Assembly: GCF_024509145.1 (NCBI RefSeq)
Contig: NC_071611.1
Span: forward strand, 56,375,851-56,439,850
Direction of reading: 5' to 3'
DNA from: Vidua macroura
Taxonomy: Eukaryota > Chordata > Aves > Passeriformes > Viduidae
Length of the DNA stretch: 64,000 nt
Part shown: piece by piece, positions 10,970 to 25,560 of the stretch
Layout: the number at the start of each line of letters is the position of its first letter
How positions within the stretch are numbered: position 1 is the stretch's first letter
Translations under genes and position numbers: made by a program
Notes under the pieces: generated by a model
What the model was told of the DNA's origin: nothing
The model's database searches: none
Seen by the model: only the letters and a program-made list of their open reading frames with translations

Positions 10970-13900
10970 ATATCAAGACTGCATTAGAAAATAGGAATGT
11001 GATGAGGACAGACTTTTTCTCAACTTTTCACCCAAAATAATCAAAAGTAAACTTTCCTTATTTCCCATATTTCAGAAATGTTAATGTGATGAGTTTTCTA
11101 GTGCAAAACACTAAAACATTACTCATTAAAAAAAATCTGTAAATATCTAGGTAGAGATATAATAATTTACATTTTCTTGTTAACTAAATATAACTAATTT
11201 TTATCTAATGATATCTAAATTTCCTTTGCTTTACATACCTTTGAAATGTGGCCACCACATTTCTTCCCATTGTACAAGAATAAATTCATTTAAAACTCAC
11301 TGTTTTCTAAAAACTGGAATCAGAACTTCAGTAATAAAAAAATCATGAGAAAAGCCATAAGAGCAGAATTTTATTTCAATTAATAGCTACTTTTGAGGTT
11401 CAGTTGCCAAAAGAAAAAAGCTACTTAATAACTAACTGAAATTATTCCAGTTAAAAGCCACATGAAAAAAATTGAAAATATGAGAGGAAGGCGGTCCGAT
11501 ATTCTGTAACTATTTAAGGTCTATCTTTTAAACATTAATCTTACTGCTTGTTTACATTTCTGAAAGGAAGCACCAGAAAATCTGTTTCCTTTCAGTCCTT
11601 AATTTCTCTTTATTTAGATGATGTAATTATTTCTGCATGTATATAAAAAAAATTCAACATATTGCCTAACTTGGGATTAGAGCATGCACACTATGCAACT
11701 TCTTTGCAGTATATTATAGGTTAGCTCCTCAATGAGCATCTTCTACTATCTTATTCAAACCTGGTTTAGTTTTTATTTTCCTGTAACTGCTGTTTTTAAA
11801 TTATGCTTCATATATTTGACCAAAAAAATGCAGCTTGTATTTAAGGAATTCAACTAGTGTCATTTTTCCTAGCTTAGACATCTTTCACATCATTAAAGTT
11901 ATTTAAAATAAGGAACAAGGTTAATAATACACATCAGACCTTTCTCTAGTACTTTTACACGTAAGCCAAGACCACTTAAAGATACAACTTCAGATTAAAT
12001 CTCCTTTGGCTTCAGATCCTGGTGAGAATATTTTCCTGGCCAGATAGCTCTTGACTGTGATTAAAATGCAGGAATACCTGCAAATGGAATAACGCTCTCA
12101 AAAAATAACCTCAAAGAAAATTAATTCTCCCCAAAATAATTTTAAAGCATATTTAGAATGTCTGGACAGGTAGAGCTGAAGATGCAAAAGCTTTCAAAGT
12201 AAACAGGTTGTTCCTGTCCCCTCATCTGGAACCATCAACTTCACAAAGAGTATTAATAATGTACTTTCACAATGAGTAATAATAATGTGAATTTTAAGTT
12301 AAAATAAATTTATCTAATTTCTTAAGAATACGGAACTGAAGTGCAAAAACTAAGGCTAGAACATACAACACCACAGAAATTGTATATAAATTATGAAGAA
12401 GGTTGCCTATTTGAAAATATTTGCTTCAGTCCCTGCCTATTCAGCTTGTCAGAATTGTTGAGGGTAAATTACTCTCCTACATTTTCCTTTGTTTTTCTTT
12501 CTAGTCACAAGAAGTCAAGATGTCTTCACATACAAAAAATGTACTGCCTCAGAGGCTCTCAAAAAGCTGTTGCTACTCAGTGTGTAGAAGTTTAGAAGAA
12601 AAAATTCTTCAGAGACAATATTATCTCTACCATATTCTGTACTATCACTGTATTCACATATTTTACAGAGGGAAATAAACAAGCAGGGAAAGAAAAGTTC
12701 TCATGATTTCTCCTAATTTAAAGATGTCTAATCCAATGTGTTTCTTTCTTTAGCTGGTTCTTGAGTACAGATTCATTCCACTCTTACTTGACCTTTTCTG
12801 TTTGTTTACTTGTTAATTTAATTTAAAAATAATAAATGGGTTGATTAATTCTTAATATATTCTTAATACTTCTTGATCCTTATAGCCATAAAAGTCAATA
12901 TTGGTCCATTATCAGGGTCAGAAAGGAAGGAATGGTGAGAAGAAAAGTTGTTACTTGCATGGATAAATTAATGAAAAGGCATTAAATGCAGAACAAATAT
13001 ACAAAGGAAAATATGTTTGGAATATATACAGAAAAAATTTGAGGATCTTCAAAGTAATTCAATAAATTTAAAAAAATCAGTCTTTTCAGATAAAGACTGT
13101 ATAGGTTTCACAGAAAAGAAAAATACAAATTTCAGCATCAAATCATCCTAAACAAGTGTATACTTTGGTGTAATGAAAGCAGAATAAGACTAATAAGGGA
13201 ATAGATTATATCTTTTCATACTTCCTGCATATTGATTAAGAAATAATTATTAAATAATTAAAAAAAATTTAATCTATTTTCTTCTCAGCTTTAGCAAATT
13301 CAACAAATACTTCAGTGATCTGCTACTTACATATTTCATTCTGAAAAAAAAAAATTTGAACACCTTAAGTTTTTGAAGACAAGATTGGCTGCTGACATAC
13401 AGCCCGAACCACAAGCACAGTATTGATGACTTCTCAATTTCTTCTTTCATCCTCAGGAAGGAGAGAGGTTAGAGCTCAGAAGTCCCCCTAACTGCAGTTT
13501 AGTACAACACCTTGACAGCTGTTGTGGTTGAATTAACGTTGTAAATAGCTTCACACAGAAAGCAATCCAATAATCCATTCCGTCCCCTCCTTGGGGTTAT
13601 CTGAATCTTCAGTCTCTGACCCTTTGAACAAGTTTTCTCCACCTTCTTTCTGCCATTGACATGCTCATCTGCATGAATGTTAGTTAAGGAGCTAAACTAG
13701 TAGAAAATTAACCCTATCTAAACCACTAACTCATTCAATATCAGTTTATCTACTAAAAACATCTTTGTTAAGCACCAGCAGCTCCACAAAGAAAGCACTG
13801 GGAACGTGCAGCTGTCTCCAGGGGCACATGAACCTTCCTTTAGAAGGTGCATGAACCTGTACCCTGAGCAAGACCGTTATTCAGGAGATTGCATCACATG

Positions 13901-16900
13901 TGGGATCAAAAAAGGAGTTGTACAGTCGAGCCAAAGCTCATATTTCACTGAAATTAAGATCTTGAAAATGGCCAGACACCTTAGATTAGAAGGAAACAAT
14001 TTCTGTAACAATTCATCCTTTTTTAATAGGTGGGATTAATCTTTTTTTAGTCAGAAAGTTAAAATTCACACCACAAAAATACTCCCTTATTCAAATTTTA
14101 GGTCAGTTTGTAAGCAAATCTGTAATTTAGAAAGACTTCACTGCATCATCTTATTTCTTGTGTTTAATGCATGCATCCTTCATAAAGAAGGTGTTATTTT
14201 AGAGTATGAAGTACGCTAAAAAAAACAAGAAAAATTTATTAATCACTGCTGCTCTTCCCCCCTTCCCCACTGCTGTAGTAATACTAAAGGCTTATCTCTG
14301 CTCCATTGCACTATTGAGGTGCTCTACTGCATTTAAAGACTATAATGAGTTCTGAAAGCAGTGATGTTTTAATGGAAGTAAAACTATGACATCTTCCATA
14401 TGATCTTGCTTATAAGTTCGACTTCAATTTTAAACCTCCCTCATCTGAAGTAGAACATCTCAAACAAATAAGGTAAAAAATATTAAAAATGAGGCAACAA
14501 CAGTTCCCTTATTTTTTGCTTTTATTAGAAATGAACATATTGAAAACATATGTAAAATATATTTAAAAATAATGTTAAGTCAAACTAAGAATTTGGTTTT
14601 AAGACTGGTCAAGCAAATCTATTTGATGTTCTAATAGGATTAAAGTTAGGATATTCATGGTGCTCTGATCTTAGTATCCAATAATTTATTAAACACCTAT
14701 ATCACACAAATTCTAATAAATTAAAATAATTTTTAATAATTTTTACTCTATATGACTGAGGACTTCATATCAGAATGAGTTTGAGTAATGTTCATTAATA
14801 ATAAGGTTGTGAATAAAGTTCAAAATAATGCTTGGCTCTGTTTTCTGCATGTAAAAAATTCTGTCAAGGGAGAAAAATTATGAACTCCAGATGCACACTC
14901 ACACAAACAAATGCAGTGGAGAAATCTATATCATTGCCAGTTATGTCTCACATCAATTTCAAGTCACTGCTGATCATGAAAATGACAGCAAGTATTACAG
15001 TAAATGGCAGTACTGTGGAAATGATGAGATGTAAAACAGTCTGTTAAGGGAAGCTTTTTCCCAAAAGTGCTAATTTTACATATTGGGGCTTTTTTTTGGG
15101 AACTGACATCCAAATACACACACACTCTTCCCTTCCTGTGTGATTTGCATGGTGTAAAAAAAGAGGAAAAACACAAAAGAAATACAGGAGTGAAGGACAA
15201 GTACCGCCTTCCACCATGAAATTTGAAGTGTAATACAGCACAGATTTTATATGGAAATTTGCTGTTCCTCTGGAGTCTGTTCTACTTTTCCTCCCTTAAG
15301 CCCTCTAAACACTATGCTAATGAAGCCATGGTCTCTGGTTTTGCAAAACAGTATTTACACTTTATTAAGGAACTCCAAACAAAAATCTATAATGTTTTCT
15401 ATCCCACCTGTATCTTTGCAGTGTTCATTTCTTATCAATGCCCTAAATGGATTGTATATATCTGTCAAGATAAAGAGAGCATATGACTTGAATTATGTCA
15501 AATGTACTTTGACAGAATAACATATACATATAAATAAGTAGTTGGTAAAAACTAATACAAATAATAAATATATATCTGTCATCAGAAAAAGTTAATTCCA
15601 TCTCAATTTCTCCTCATCATGAAGGAGGAAGAAGGGGAAGAGGGAAAAACCATTATACAGTAAATTACTCAAGATGCTTAGGACAAGAGGGGGACAGAGC
15701 CAGAACATACAGAAGAAGGAGATGAGTAGTTTGCCCACTAAACTGGTAGCCAAGGAGTTCTGAATTCTACCCCCCAAAATACTTCTAAGTTTTTTTGCTC
15801 CTGAAATTAGTATAATGAGAGTTTAAGTTAGGACATAAACTACCCTGAGAGCAGCTGGAATAAACTCTATGTCCTTCCCAAATGTCCTAATTACCAGAGT
15901 AGCATCTCAAGAGAAACCACACATCTTAAATCCCTGGCAATTTCTATTTTATGGCGCAATACAGAGCCTTGTAGCTTGCTTTCATTCAAACTGAACCTAC
16001 AGTATAGTTATTAGGACATTTTAGGAGAAATGATAAGCCCATATCATGGCTTTAACCAAGCTATCCAAGCAGGTGTCTTATACCTACCACTACGTCCTTC
16101 CATACCCATACTTAAAATGAGCGACTGAGGCCCTGCTTCATGATTACTTGCAACAACAGGAATTATGGACATGGAGAGGAGATCCATGCTTGGAACTGCA
16201 GAGGTGGGAATTCTTCCAGAAATCCTTAATCAGAGACCAAATCTACAGTAGATTGTCAAAGATGAGTAGATTTACAATGAAATTCTTCTCATCAGTTTAG
16301 AAGTCAAAATTCATGCAGCTATCATTCAGTACATTCCATGCTTGGGAAGGTAAAGGTTTTATGACTTTGGAACAAAATATGTAAACCCTAAAATCAGTAC
16401 TGCTGAGTCTGAAAGTTTTTAAGCTCAAACTCTAGGTCATATTGATTAGGAAGGGTTGTTTTTTTTTTTTTTTTTGAGAAATATTCTGTATAGAAATAAT
16501 TTGTATATATAAAAAAACAATTTGCCCTGTAGATTTATATTACATACTCTATCTAGTACAGTGAGCATGTTCAGTACTCTTTACATGAGAAGTGTTTATT
16601 TTTTGTACAGTTAAATGTAAACCCATTAATTGTATGGCTGTTGCTAATTGCTGTTCTCCTCCTTCACTTACAGTGGGTGTTCAAGTGTTCTCCAAACCTC
16701 ATTAGATCTAGAGCCCCTATCCTCCAAAACCAAAAAATTGCCTTTATATTTCAGATATGTGCTGCTGCTATGCTAATAGCTTCTCTTATCATATTTCAGA
16801 GTATACGGCATATTCCCAACTAAGCAACATCGAAGAACAATGTTAGCATCTAGAGAATGCCTCATGGGAGCTTGACACAGCAGATCTCTTCTGGTTCTTG

Positions 16901-18537
16901 GGAGATTTTAAGTTATCGATAAAAAAAAGAAGGAAAACTGAAGCCCAGCAACTTTCACATCCAGTGCTTACTGCCATTTAAAATAGGATATTTTATTTAT
17001 CTATTTAATTACAACAGAGGAAGAAACCAAACCAAGATTTTCATCTTACCAGGTCCTCACTACTATTCCCCTCCATTAAAATTTCCTGCTATTTACTACC
17101 TTTGTGGCTTCTATTTCGCCTTGATCTTGCCCTGATGTGCTCCTCACACCAGACTGTCCTTCTGCAGCACCACCAGCTGCTGCCCCTCAGGCACCAAGCC
17201 ACAGGCAGTTCATGGCTTCTACCTGTCTGCTGAGGTGGGGCAGATGGAAAGGGAGGAGTCAGGGTGCCTGGTACCTCTTACAGATCACTGCCATGGCAGT
17301 GATTTCTGCCTTATTGTGATGATACTCCTTTTTTTTGTTTGTTTGTTTTCTCTATACTTACAGCAATGCAGACGTAAAACAGTGCAAGTCTTCAGCTGTA
17401 TGTGATTCTTAATAACTTGTAGCTACAAAATTATTACTGGGCTTGAAATCTTCTCCTATATGCCAGTGTAGCAAAATAGCCTGAGCTGTTAGAACAGTCA
17501 TGATAGAAATCTGACCTAACATTAATGGCTTTATAATATTTTTAGGGCTTAACCCCAGCACAACAAAGGAGACAGTGGCAAAGAAAGGAGCTCAGACTGA
17601 AGTTTTCAATAGAAAGAGGAGGAGAATACCAATGGTAACAGTAGGAAGAATTTACCAGAAATTTGAAAACAGTGAAGGAAACCATAGGAAACATAACAAG
17701 TCTTTAAAGTAACTGCTTTGTACTTCAACATATTTTGTAGTCTGACTACTTTGATTACCATTGATTTATTATCATGAATTTTAGTCTGAGTACATAGTTG
17801 ATACATGCTGTTATTGTGTCTTGAATATCTCATTCCTTAATTATTCATGAATATTATTTAGACCATTATTGGTTCCCTACTGGTGCAACAAATGGTCAAA
17901 TCATGTTGTACATACTTTTCCCTCTACTTCATAAACAGTAGCAGTGACCTAAATTAACTGCATTAAGATTGGAATTCTCAAACTTCTTCATAAAGTAAAT
18001 AAATTTTTCTAAATCAGCTATAATTATGAAATTGCATCTTTATCTCCACTAATTTTATACATGCCATATGCATGTGATAAGATGTACAACATTAATACTT
18101 CTTTCCAGCTTCTTCCATTTGTCTGTCTCTCTAGTCTGAAAAGTGCTGTATTAAATTATAAACCATATGGTTTTCTTCAGGCTCAGTGTAGTCTTTTGGT
18201 AACTTTTATGGTAATACAGGTATAATAAGTATCTGAATTCCTAAATAACAGCAGGACAAGCCACAGTAATGATGTTTATTTTACATTTTTATAACTCTTT
18301 TGTTTTATGGGTCTCCCTTTTCAGTTTTAGCCTGGTCTTTAGAGATGCCATACATGCATTGTCCCTGTTCACTTTATAGTGCAAAACTTGGTGGTACCAC
18401 CTTCTATTAGGAGCTTTCAAAGTTCCCTTCATTCTCTTTCAAAGTTACTTTCATCAATTTCAGGGCACTTACAGAATAAAAGGAAGATTTAGACTGAGCC
18501 TGACATGTAGAAAATGAGAAAACAAGAACACTTAATA
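10970..18537. other. AT-rich intergenic DNA, no gene seen
   Basis: Nothing recognisable as a gene or transposon was found. A T run sits near 16459-16476, and a slightly GC-richer patch at 17130-17310 contains a 20-bp perfect palindrome (listed separately). Open frames are all below 90 codons and carry no motif. Confidence 0.6.
17284..17303. repeat. Perfect 20-bp palindrome
   Basis: ATCACTGCCATGGCAGTGAT is identical to its reverse complement. It contains an NcoI-type CCATGG centre. It lies in a short GC-richer patch in otherwise AT-rich DNA. It could bind a dimeric factor or be chance; no neighbouring gene helps to decide. Confidence 0.9.
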
Positions 18538-19085
18538 GAATCATAAAATCATGGAGTTTGGAAAAGACTTCTAAGATCATCAAAATTTAACCCAGCACTG
18601 CCAGGTTCACCACTAAACTGTGTTCCCAAGTTCCACATTTATGCAGTTTTTGCACACACATCCCTTACAGGGATGCTGAGACCACAGTTCTCTGAGCAGC
18701 CTGTTTCAATGGTTGAAAACCCCTTCAGTGAAGAAATTTTTATTTCACATCTCATCTAATCCTCCCCTGGTACAACAAGGCTGTCATCCTGTCACTTACT
18801 GATCCTCCTCAGCAACACCCTCCTTTCCAGTAGTGCTAGAGAGTAACAAGGTCTCCCCCAAGGCTCCTATTCTGCAGGCTAAACACCTCCAGCTCCCTCA
18901 GACACTCAGTTCACTCTGAGTGAGAATGGGCCAAAACTAAACATGGTGTTTGAGGCATAGCCACACCAGTGCCCAGTACAGGGGATAGTCACTGCCCTGG
19001 TCCTGCTGGCCACACTGTTGCTGGTACAAGCTAAGATACCCTTGGTGTTCCTGGCCACCTGGACACATGGTGGTCTGTATTTCAT
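18538..19085 (-). mobile_element. CR1 LINE 3' fragment
   Basis: On the plus strand it begins with the reverse-complement CR1 tail (agaatcataaaatcatggagt) and continues through 'ttctaagatcatc', 'tctgagcagcctgtt', 'aatcctcccctggtacaacaaggc', 'ctccagctccctcagacac' and 'ctgctggccacactg', which is the standard reverse order of CR1. It is 5'-truncated at about 19085, where a T run begins. It is substantially diverged and non-coding. Confidence 0.9.
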
Positions 19086-19345
19086 CTATATTTTTTTTTT
19101 TTTCTGAAATGAAAATAGCATATTTTTTAAATTTCTTTTAAAAGTTTATTGTTATCTGAATACTAAATAAATAAATTTAACAGATCTAAATTTGCGAAAA
19201 ATATGCTGTCATGTTAAGTAGGTAAGTTTGAAATTCAGTCAGGTAGGTGAAGAAATCTTTTAACTTTCATCTTCTCCCACTTCTAATTATGCAATTCAAA
19301 GACATAGTTCATTATGGATTCATGCTGCATTTGAAAGGAAAAGTT

Positions 19346-19380
19346 TGTTATATCTTTGTTCTTTTAACAAAGATATAACA
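19346..19380. other. Perfect hairpin, 15-bp stem and 5-base loop
   Basis: The arm TGTTATATCTTTGTT (19346-19360) is followed by loop ctttt and the exact reverse complement AACAAAGATATAACA (19366-19380). Outside the stem, aaaagt on the left could also pair with acttt on the right across a five-base bulge. Total length near 55-60 bases is compatible with a small hairpin RNA or the remnant of a short inverted-repeat (MITE-like) element; neither is shown. Confidence 0.85.
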
Positions 19381-19989
19381 TCTAGACTTTTTAAGAATTC
19401 ACATAACGATGATTTTTTCATTTGTCAGTTTTTACATGCTCTCATTGCTAAGGGGATAGTTAACAATAAACTTAGTACAAAGAATCTAATGAAGCTCCAA
19501 ACTCAAAGACTAACAATTCTTGGGGAAAGAACAACCACATGACCTTCTTCTCACAGTCTTTTTTCTCAGTGAACTACAGCGTACCCTTCCTTTATTTTTA
19601 CTTCCAGTCTCAGAATTCAAGCCTTAAATGTATCTCCAAATTTACACTTCAGATTTTTTTTATCATTTCACTCTTTCTTTTATCTAATAAATACCAAATC
19701 CTCTGTATTGTGTCAGAAATAGAAGATGAATATCACTTATGTTTTTAAAAGTCTTTATGTGTGAAAAATTGGATAATAATGGTTTATTGGAAGTGACTGT
19801 GGAGAAAGAAGGAGGAAAAATGAAACAATATGATTTATCAAATGAGATAACAGATTTGTCCCCATATGCAAATTAAAATTTCAAATAGTGCATCTGATGA
19901 TACAGAAGTTCAAGAAATCTTATCTGTAGACCAAGTGGAACTCAATCATCTTAAAAAGGTCTCAATTAAGACATAAAGCTGGAGTGTGT

Positions 19990-20007
19990 TATACCTATAT
20001 AGGTATA
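19990..20007. repeat. Perfect 18-bp palindrome
   Basis: TATACCTATATAGGTATA equals its reverse complement. It is AT-rich, so chance formation is easier than for the palindrome at 17284. Confidence 0.85.
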
Positions 20008-23000
20008 GTCAAGATATAACATAGTCAAGGATGGAAAACTTAATTTCCAAGATCCTCAAATTAAAAAAGGTTTTCATATTTTTTTTAATAGTAGATTTTG
20101 GAACTATGTTGCCAAGACTGGATAATGATACAATAAGTTGTATCATCAATCTCTTAACTAGAGAGTGATTCTCAAATCTGGCCCTTGGAAATAGCAATGA
20201 ATAGAAGGAGATTTCTGCTGATTTGAGAAATCCATCTGGATAGTTTGTATTGGTTCATAGGACAGTTTCATATATCTTCAGATAAGCTTGGAGCTTGGGA
20301 TTCAGCAGAAATTTTGCTGTGGAAGACCCCCTAATTATTGGTTTCTGTCTGGGCATTACTTTTTAGCTTCCACTGTAGTAAATCCACCAGCCATGAAGAT
20401 TCTGAGGTTGTCAATTTTTGTTCTCTAAAAATTACTCAAAGACCTATAGTCTTATGAACAGCAGAAGCCATACAATGTTCTGAAGGCTGTAAGTTTTGCA
20501 GAGTATTTCCAGCGCAAATGAGCAATTGATTCTAAATCACTCGACAGTGTTTTTGGGGTAGTCACAATGAGTAATTTGATTACAGTATTGTCACTGGCAG
20601 TATCAGATTGAGAAAATAGACTGTCAAATATACAAAGCTAGATGTTCTCAATGGATATGAACTTTAACTTATTGTTACAGTTCTTTAGATATTTGCTGTT
20701 GGTCCATGTCTGAAATGGAATACTGACATGGTGTATCGTGCCCATCCTCTTCCAAGTGACAGTTTGGTTGGCTGAGATATGCTTTTCTCTCTGCAGCAGG
20801 AACCAGAACATTTTTAGAAACTGAGAGACAGAATCATGATATTTATAGAAATAGCAGATGTAAACCAGCAGTAATGGTGAAAGTTCTTTGTGTCAATTTG
20901 GTTTGAATTTCAATGAGATTTGTTTCCATTCCTTTATGATAGTACCTGACATACCAGTACTTTGGTTTGACACTAATTTTTGTCTTATTTCCATTCCTTA
21001 GTGTTGTCCTTCTTGTTTCCTCTACTGGAATTTTTAATCTGGTTTTCCTCTCCCTCCTGCGGGAAGCACTCTTCAAATCTTCATCCAACAAATTGAACAT
21101 TGGACTCACAAGAGAACTGGGAAGAGCCTGGACCAGTTGAATATGGTCACTCAAGTAGAAGGGAATAAACTACAGAAATAGGAAAGTCATGCCAGGATTT
21201 AGAGTCGACTGATATGACTAGTGCATTTCTTCTGACAGCCGGTGTCAGTGCCTGACTTCCTAATTATATAATTAGGGAAATTTTGTTTTGAAATGTTTTA
21301 GACCTGAGAGAAAATATAGAAAGTAAATAATGTCCAACCTATGTATCTCACTTGCTTTGTCATCTTTTGTGATGCAGCTTAGGCTGTTAGCATGTTTTTC
21401 TCCCACAGAGGAAAGTATTTCCACAACATTTAGGAACTTCAGCAAGTGACAGCAGTGTGTTCACAAAAAGGAAGCTGAAATAGAAAATGAAGTTATCAAA
21501 CATGCAGAAGAACAGAGCTGATAGTCGTCAATGACAGCAATGATCATTTATCAGGAAACCAAGTCTGGTATTGGTCAGTGTAATTTAGAAGGTAAGATTC
21601 AGAGTGTGTGCCATGTGTATGTGTCTGGGCTGTAAATGTCCTAACTAGTGGCAGGTCACTACCAGCCAGCTAGACAAAATTTTCTTTAAAAGGAGACCAA
21701 ATGTTGTCTAAACTAAAACTGATGTGCAGGATTAACAGTGATGGGCAAACCTTGAAGAAAGCAGGCAGACATCATCCTTGACATGCACACAGCTTTCACA
21801 CTGGCTTTTAGTGATGCTTCACCGTGTGTGAAAAACTGTGGAAAGGGACCAAAGTTGACAATGGTAGGATATGTTGCTCCTAGAAATAAAATGACAAGGC
21901 ATATACCAATATGCCTGAAATTAAAAGAAGTAGTTTGTCTTCCTATTGCATATCACTGCCCTTCTCATTCATCCACCGTGTTTGTAGTAGAGATCATAGA
22001 TATATAATATATATGAACACATTCATTAGGCAGTTTTCACTCTCACAGAAAAAAAAATCCAGTAGTAAAATTCTTTAAATAAATTATATTTATGAAGAAA
22101 GTAGTATTGCAGTCTTTCTTAAGGTTTCCAAATGAACTCAGAGTGTTTATCAATCTATAACTGATACAATTTTTCTCCTATAATAGAAGCTATCATTCTA
22201 TAACCTTGATGTAGTTTGGGTGCTTATGGCTAGTTGCATTTATCTGGTCTCTCTCTTCTCTCTAGAAAATTCACCCAGAATCAACCACTCTAATAGTTTC
22301 ATTCCTCAGGGTTCTGATATGGTAGTCCTCCCTGGGTGCTAAACAGTTCAGAGATGTTGGGGTAGATGTTCAGCAGTCCATATGTTACCCTGTTTTATTC
22401 ACGATTAATTATGAAGAGTATCTTTCATGCAAATGTTGAAGTTACATACTCATATTATTTTGTATCACCTGTTTCTAATCTTAAAATTAATATTAAAATT
22501 AATCTTAAAATCTTAAAATCATACCAGTTATTAGACATTAACTGGACTTTTGATGCTATTTGGAGACACTGAGTCAGCTTTCTTTCTTCTCTTCAGGCAA
22601 CAGAATGTGTATTGAAAAAAGTCCCTTTGGGAAAAACGAGTTTTCACATCACATTTTTTCTTCAAGAAACTACAAGATAATTTTATAGTGATCTGTATTT
22701 CAGAGCTTTATCTAGTTGACTAAAATTATTTTTCTTTTATTTTCCAAAAAAAAAAAGATTATTCTGACTTCAATCAAACTGAAGTTCAAAAACATTGAAA
22801 ATTAAATGTATTGAAAGATCAAGTTAAGAAGTTGAATTCCTTTGATTCTTTGCCAAAATAGACAACTGTTATTACTTTACATACTAAATATTGTCGTAAT
22901 TTAGCCTGGGAGATATTTTCTGGTTTGTCACACACCAGGAAGTACTAAAGGAGTCTCTTCAATAAAAACACACATGGGGAAAAAAATTAATGTAATTAAA

Positions 23001-25348
23001 AAAAACCCCAAAACTCAAACCTGTGTTAAGAACGAAACAAGATTAAGAGCTTCAAAAACATGACTGAGGTACAGAAGAGGAGAATATATAGGAATTATTG
23101 AAGTAACTGGTGTAATTAGTTTTTGCATCCACACATGATTTTATATAGTTGTAAAGATTTGAAAAGAAATAACAGGACAAAAACAGCAGAAGAGTGCTTT
23201 GCTATGGATTATTATGGTAAAAGTAATGGATGAAATAACTTTTGAAAAAGGATAAAGGGTTGTGATATTCATTCTGTGATGATGTAGATTACCTCCTGAT
23301 TAATAGTGAAATCTTGATGCTTAGGAAAAAGGGAAAACTTTCCCATCTGCAAAAAAACAGGTGATCCCTTTTTAGGTCTATAATTTGAAGAAGCATTACA
23401 GTTATATTAAAGTTTTACAGTCTGAAAATTATATATAAACATTATTGTACACAATTAGGATGTCAAAACTGTGGTAAATGTTTCTTGTACTTATATGAAT
23501 CCAAATTTTTCTTTATAACAATGTTTTACTCATTAGCCTTAAAAATTGACTAAGACTTAATATACTACTTTTGGACAACTTAAAACTGATGATTGTATTA
23601 AAGCAACAATTTACCTTTTTGTACCAATGTTCTTTATATACTTTGTGTCTCCAAATGATGGAAATCTAGATTTGAAGTGAGGATATTAGGGAGTTAGGAG
23701 TTAGGCAAAATAAATACATCTGTAAAAATCTTTTTGACAGACTCAGTTACACTTTATTGGGAAACGGTTTGGGAAGTTGTCATTACTCCTTTTAGCTCGC
23801 TCGATTTTGATGGTACAGGGTACTGCTCTGTTGTGCTGCAGCTAGAAATGAAAGTGAAGGAACCATTGCATAAGCTTCATGAAGAACAGAAATCAGATGT
23901 AATTTTCATATATTTTACAAAATTTTTTAGCGTATTAACTTCACTGTTCCTGTTTCTAATGGACTAAAATGTATCAATGCACCATTTAAGTTTGTGGATA
24001 ATAGGGTATGCCTTTTATATGAAAGGTGCATTTTAAATAAATCCAATCAACATTTTAAATGCATTTTTTCTCAAAATATATCAAACTGTACATGAGCCTT
24101 TCAGGAAATCTAATGTACTAGATCCTTTTTAATGCTTCACTGCATCTTGAAACAGTCATGTAAGAATATCTCTACTGCATTACATAACTTATTATAGAGA
24201 TAAGTTACACCAGCCTTCAATGTTCATAAATATGAGAAAGAATAACAACTCTTCTTGCAAATTATTTAGATTATTTTTTCTGGGTTGTAGTTTTTAAATA
24301 TTTAGAAGCCCCAGAAAATTAAGTATTTGTTTTACATATGACTGAAGTAGGCAGCTTTGTGTAACTTTATCCCTCACACAATCCTGAGCATTTTAATAGA
24401 ATCAGTAAAATTTAGCTCCCCAAGTGAATTTTACATCAGAAATACAAAATATCTAGCAGGCACAATTACAAGTTCTATCATGAAAGTTGTTTAAGATGAT
24501 TTTATTTTAAAGCTACTAATTTTACGAAGGAGTTTTATTTATTCCCCAGACTTGAACAGTATCTTTTACATATGCTCTTATACTTCTTAAATGTTCAGAG
24601 TAAATACTTTCCATATTGGAGTCAAGAAGTAACTCACCACTCTTCCTAGTCCACATAGTGGAAAACAATTGCAGAAATTACCTGGATTACATTCCTGTTC
24701 CTTTCCCGAATCTGATCTCCTTCATTCAGGTAGCCTTTGCTTTTTACACAATTATGACTGTTTCCAACATGGTATATATTGTGGAAGTAAAATCCTATTA
24801 ACCGATCCCATCTGTCCATTTTTTATGTTTGGGTTTTTTAGAAGACTTTATGATTTTGAAAAAAAATATGTATTTCTTCATTCATAGCATTTTTGTCTCA
24901 AAATCTGTCTCTCAGGTCTTTAAATTGCTAGAAAGAAAGCACCAAGTGTCAGTCCTCAAAGCATCTTCGATAGATTCTAATTTTTTTGGAGCTAAGAATG
25001 TTGATTTTAGTACATTTGTTCTCCAAGTCACCTTACACACTGCAGATAAAACAGAGAAACAATCCAGACGTACTGGCCTCCCAGCAAATAAATTATCTAA
25101 GGTGACACATTGTTTCAGTAATTCATAGTGTTTATCTGGATCAAGAACAAGATATGATCTAATTCTCTTGATGAGGAAAGCCTTGAAGTTTCATTACAGA
25201 CAGATCAAAGGATAATCTTAACAGCAGTGATGAGGGGAAGCTGTTATGCTGAAAACAGCAGCTACTGCCAGGCCAAATGTGATTTTGATGTAATGTCAAA
25301 TATTTTGGAAGGTGAGATGAAAAAAGTTATTTGAGCATAGTCTTCAAC

Positions 25349-25560
25349 TTTTTTTTTTCTGGTTTTATTTTTTCTTTGGTTGTTTTTTTATTTGTTTTTG
25401 GCTTTGTCTTTTCTTTGGTTTTGGGTTTGTTTTGGTTCAGTTTTTGGGTTTTTTTTGGTTTTGTTTGTTTGGGGTTTTGTTTAGGATTTTTTTTTTATTT
25501 TTGGTTTTTTGTTTTGTTTTGTTTGTTTGTGGGGTTTTTTTATTTTTTATTTTTAAATTT
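25349..25560. repeat. T/G-rich strand-asymmetric tract
   Basis: About 210 bases are nearly free of C and A on the plus strand, made of irregular ttttggttt / gtttgttt units. It resembles, in reverse complement, the A/C-rich tracts at 48511-48680 and 50283-50390. It explains the phenylalanine-rich open frame in this place, which is not a gene. Confidence 0.8.

Noticed and set aside
20843..21154. 103-codon minus-strand frame, possible ERV remnant
   Set aside because: No Gag, Pol or Env motif and no LTR nearby.
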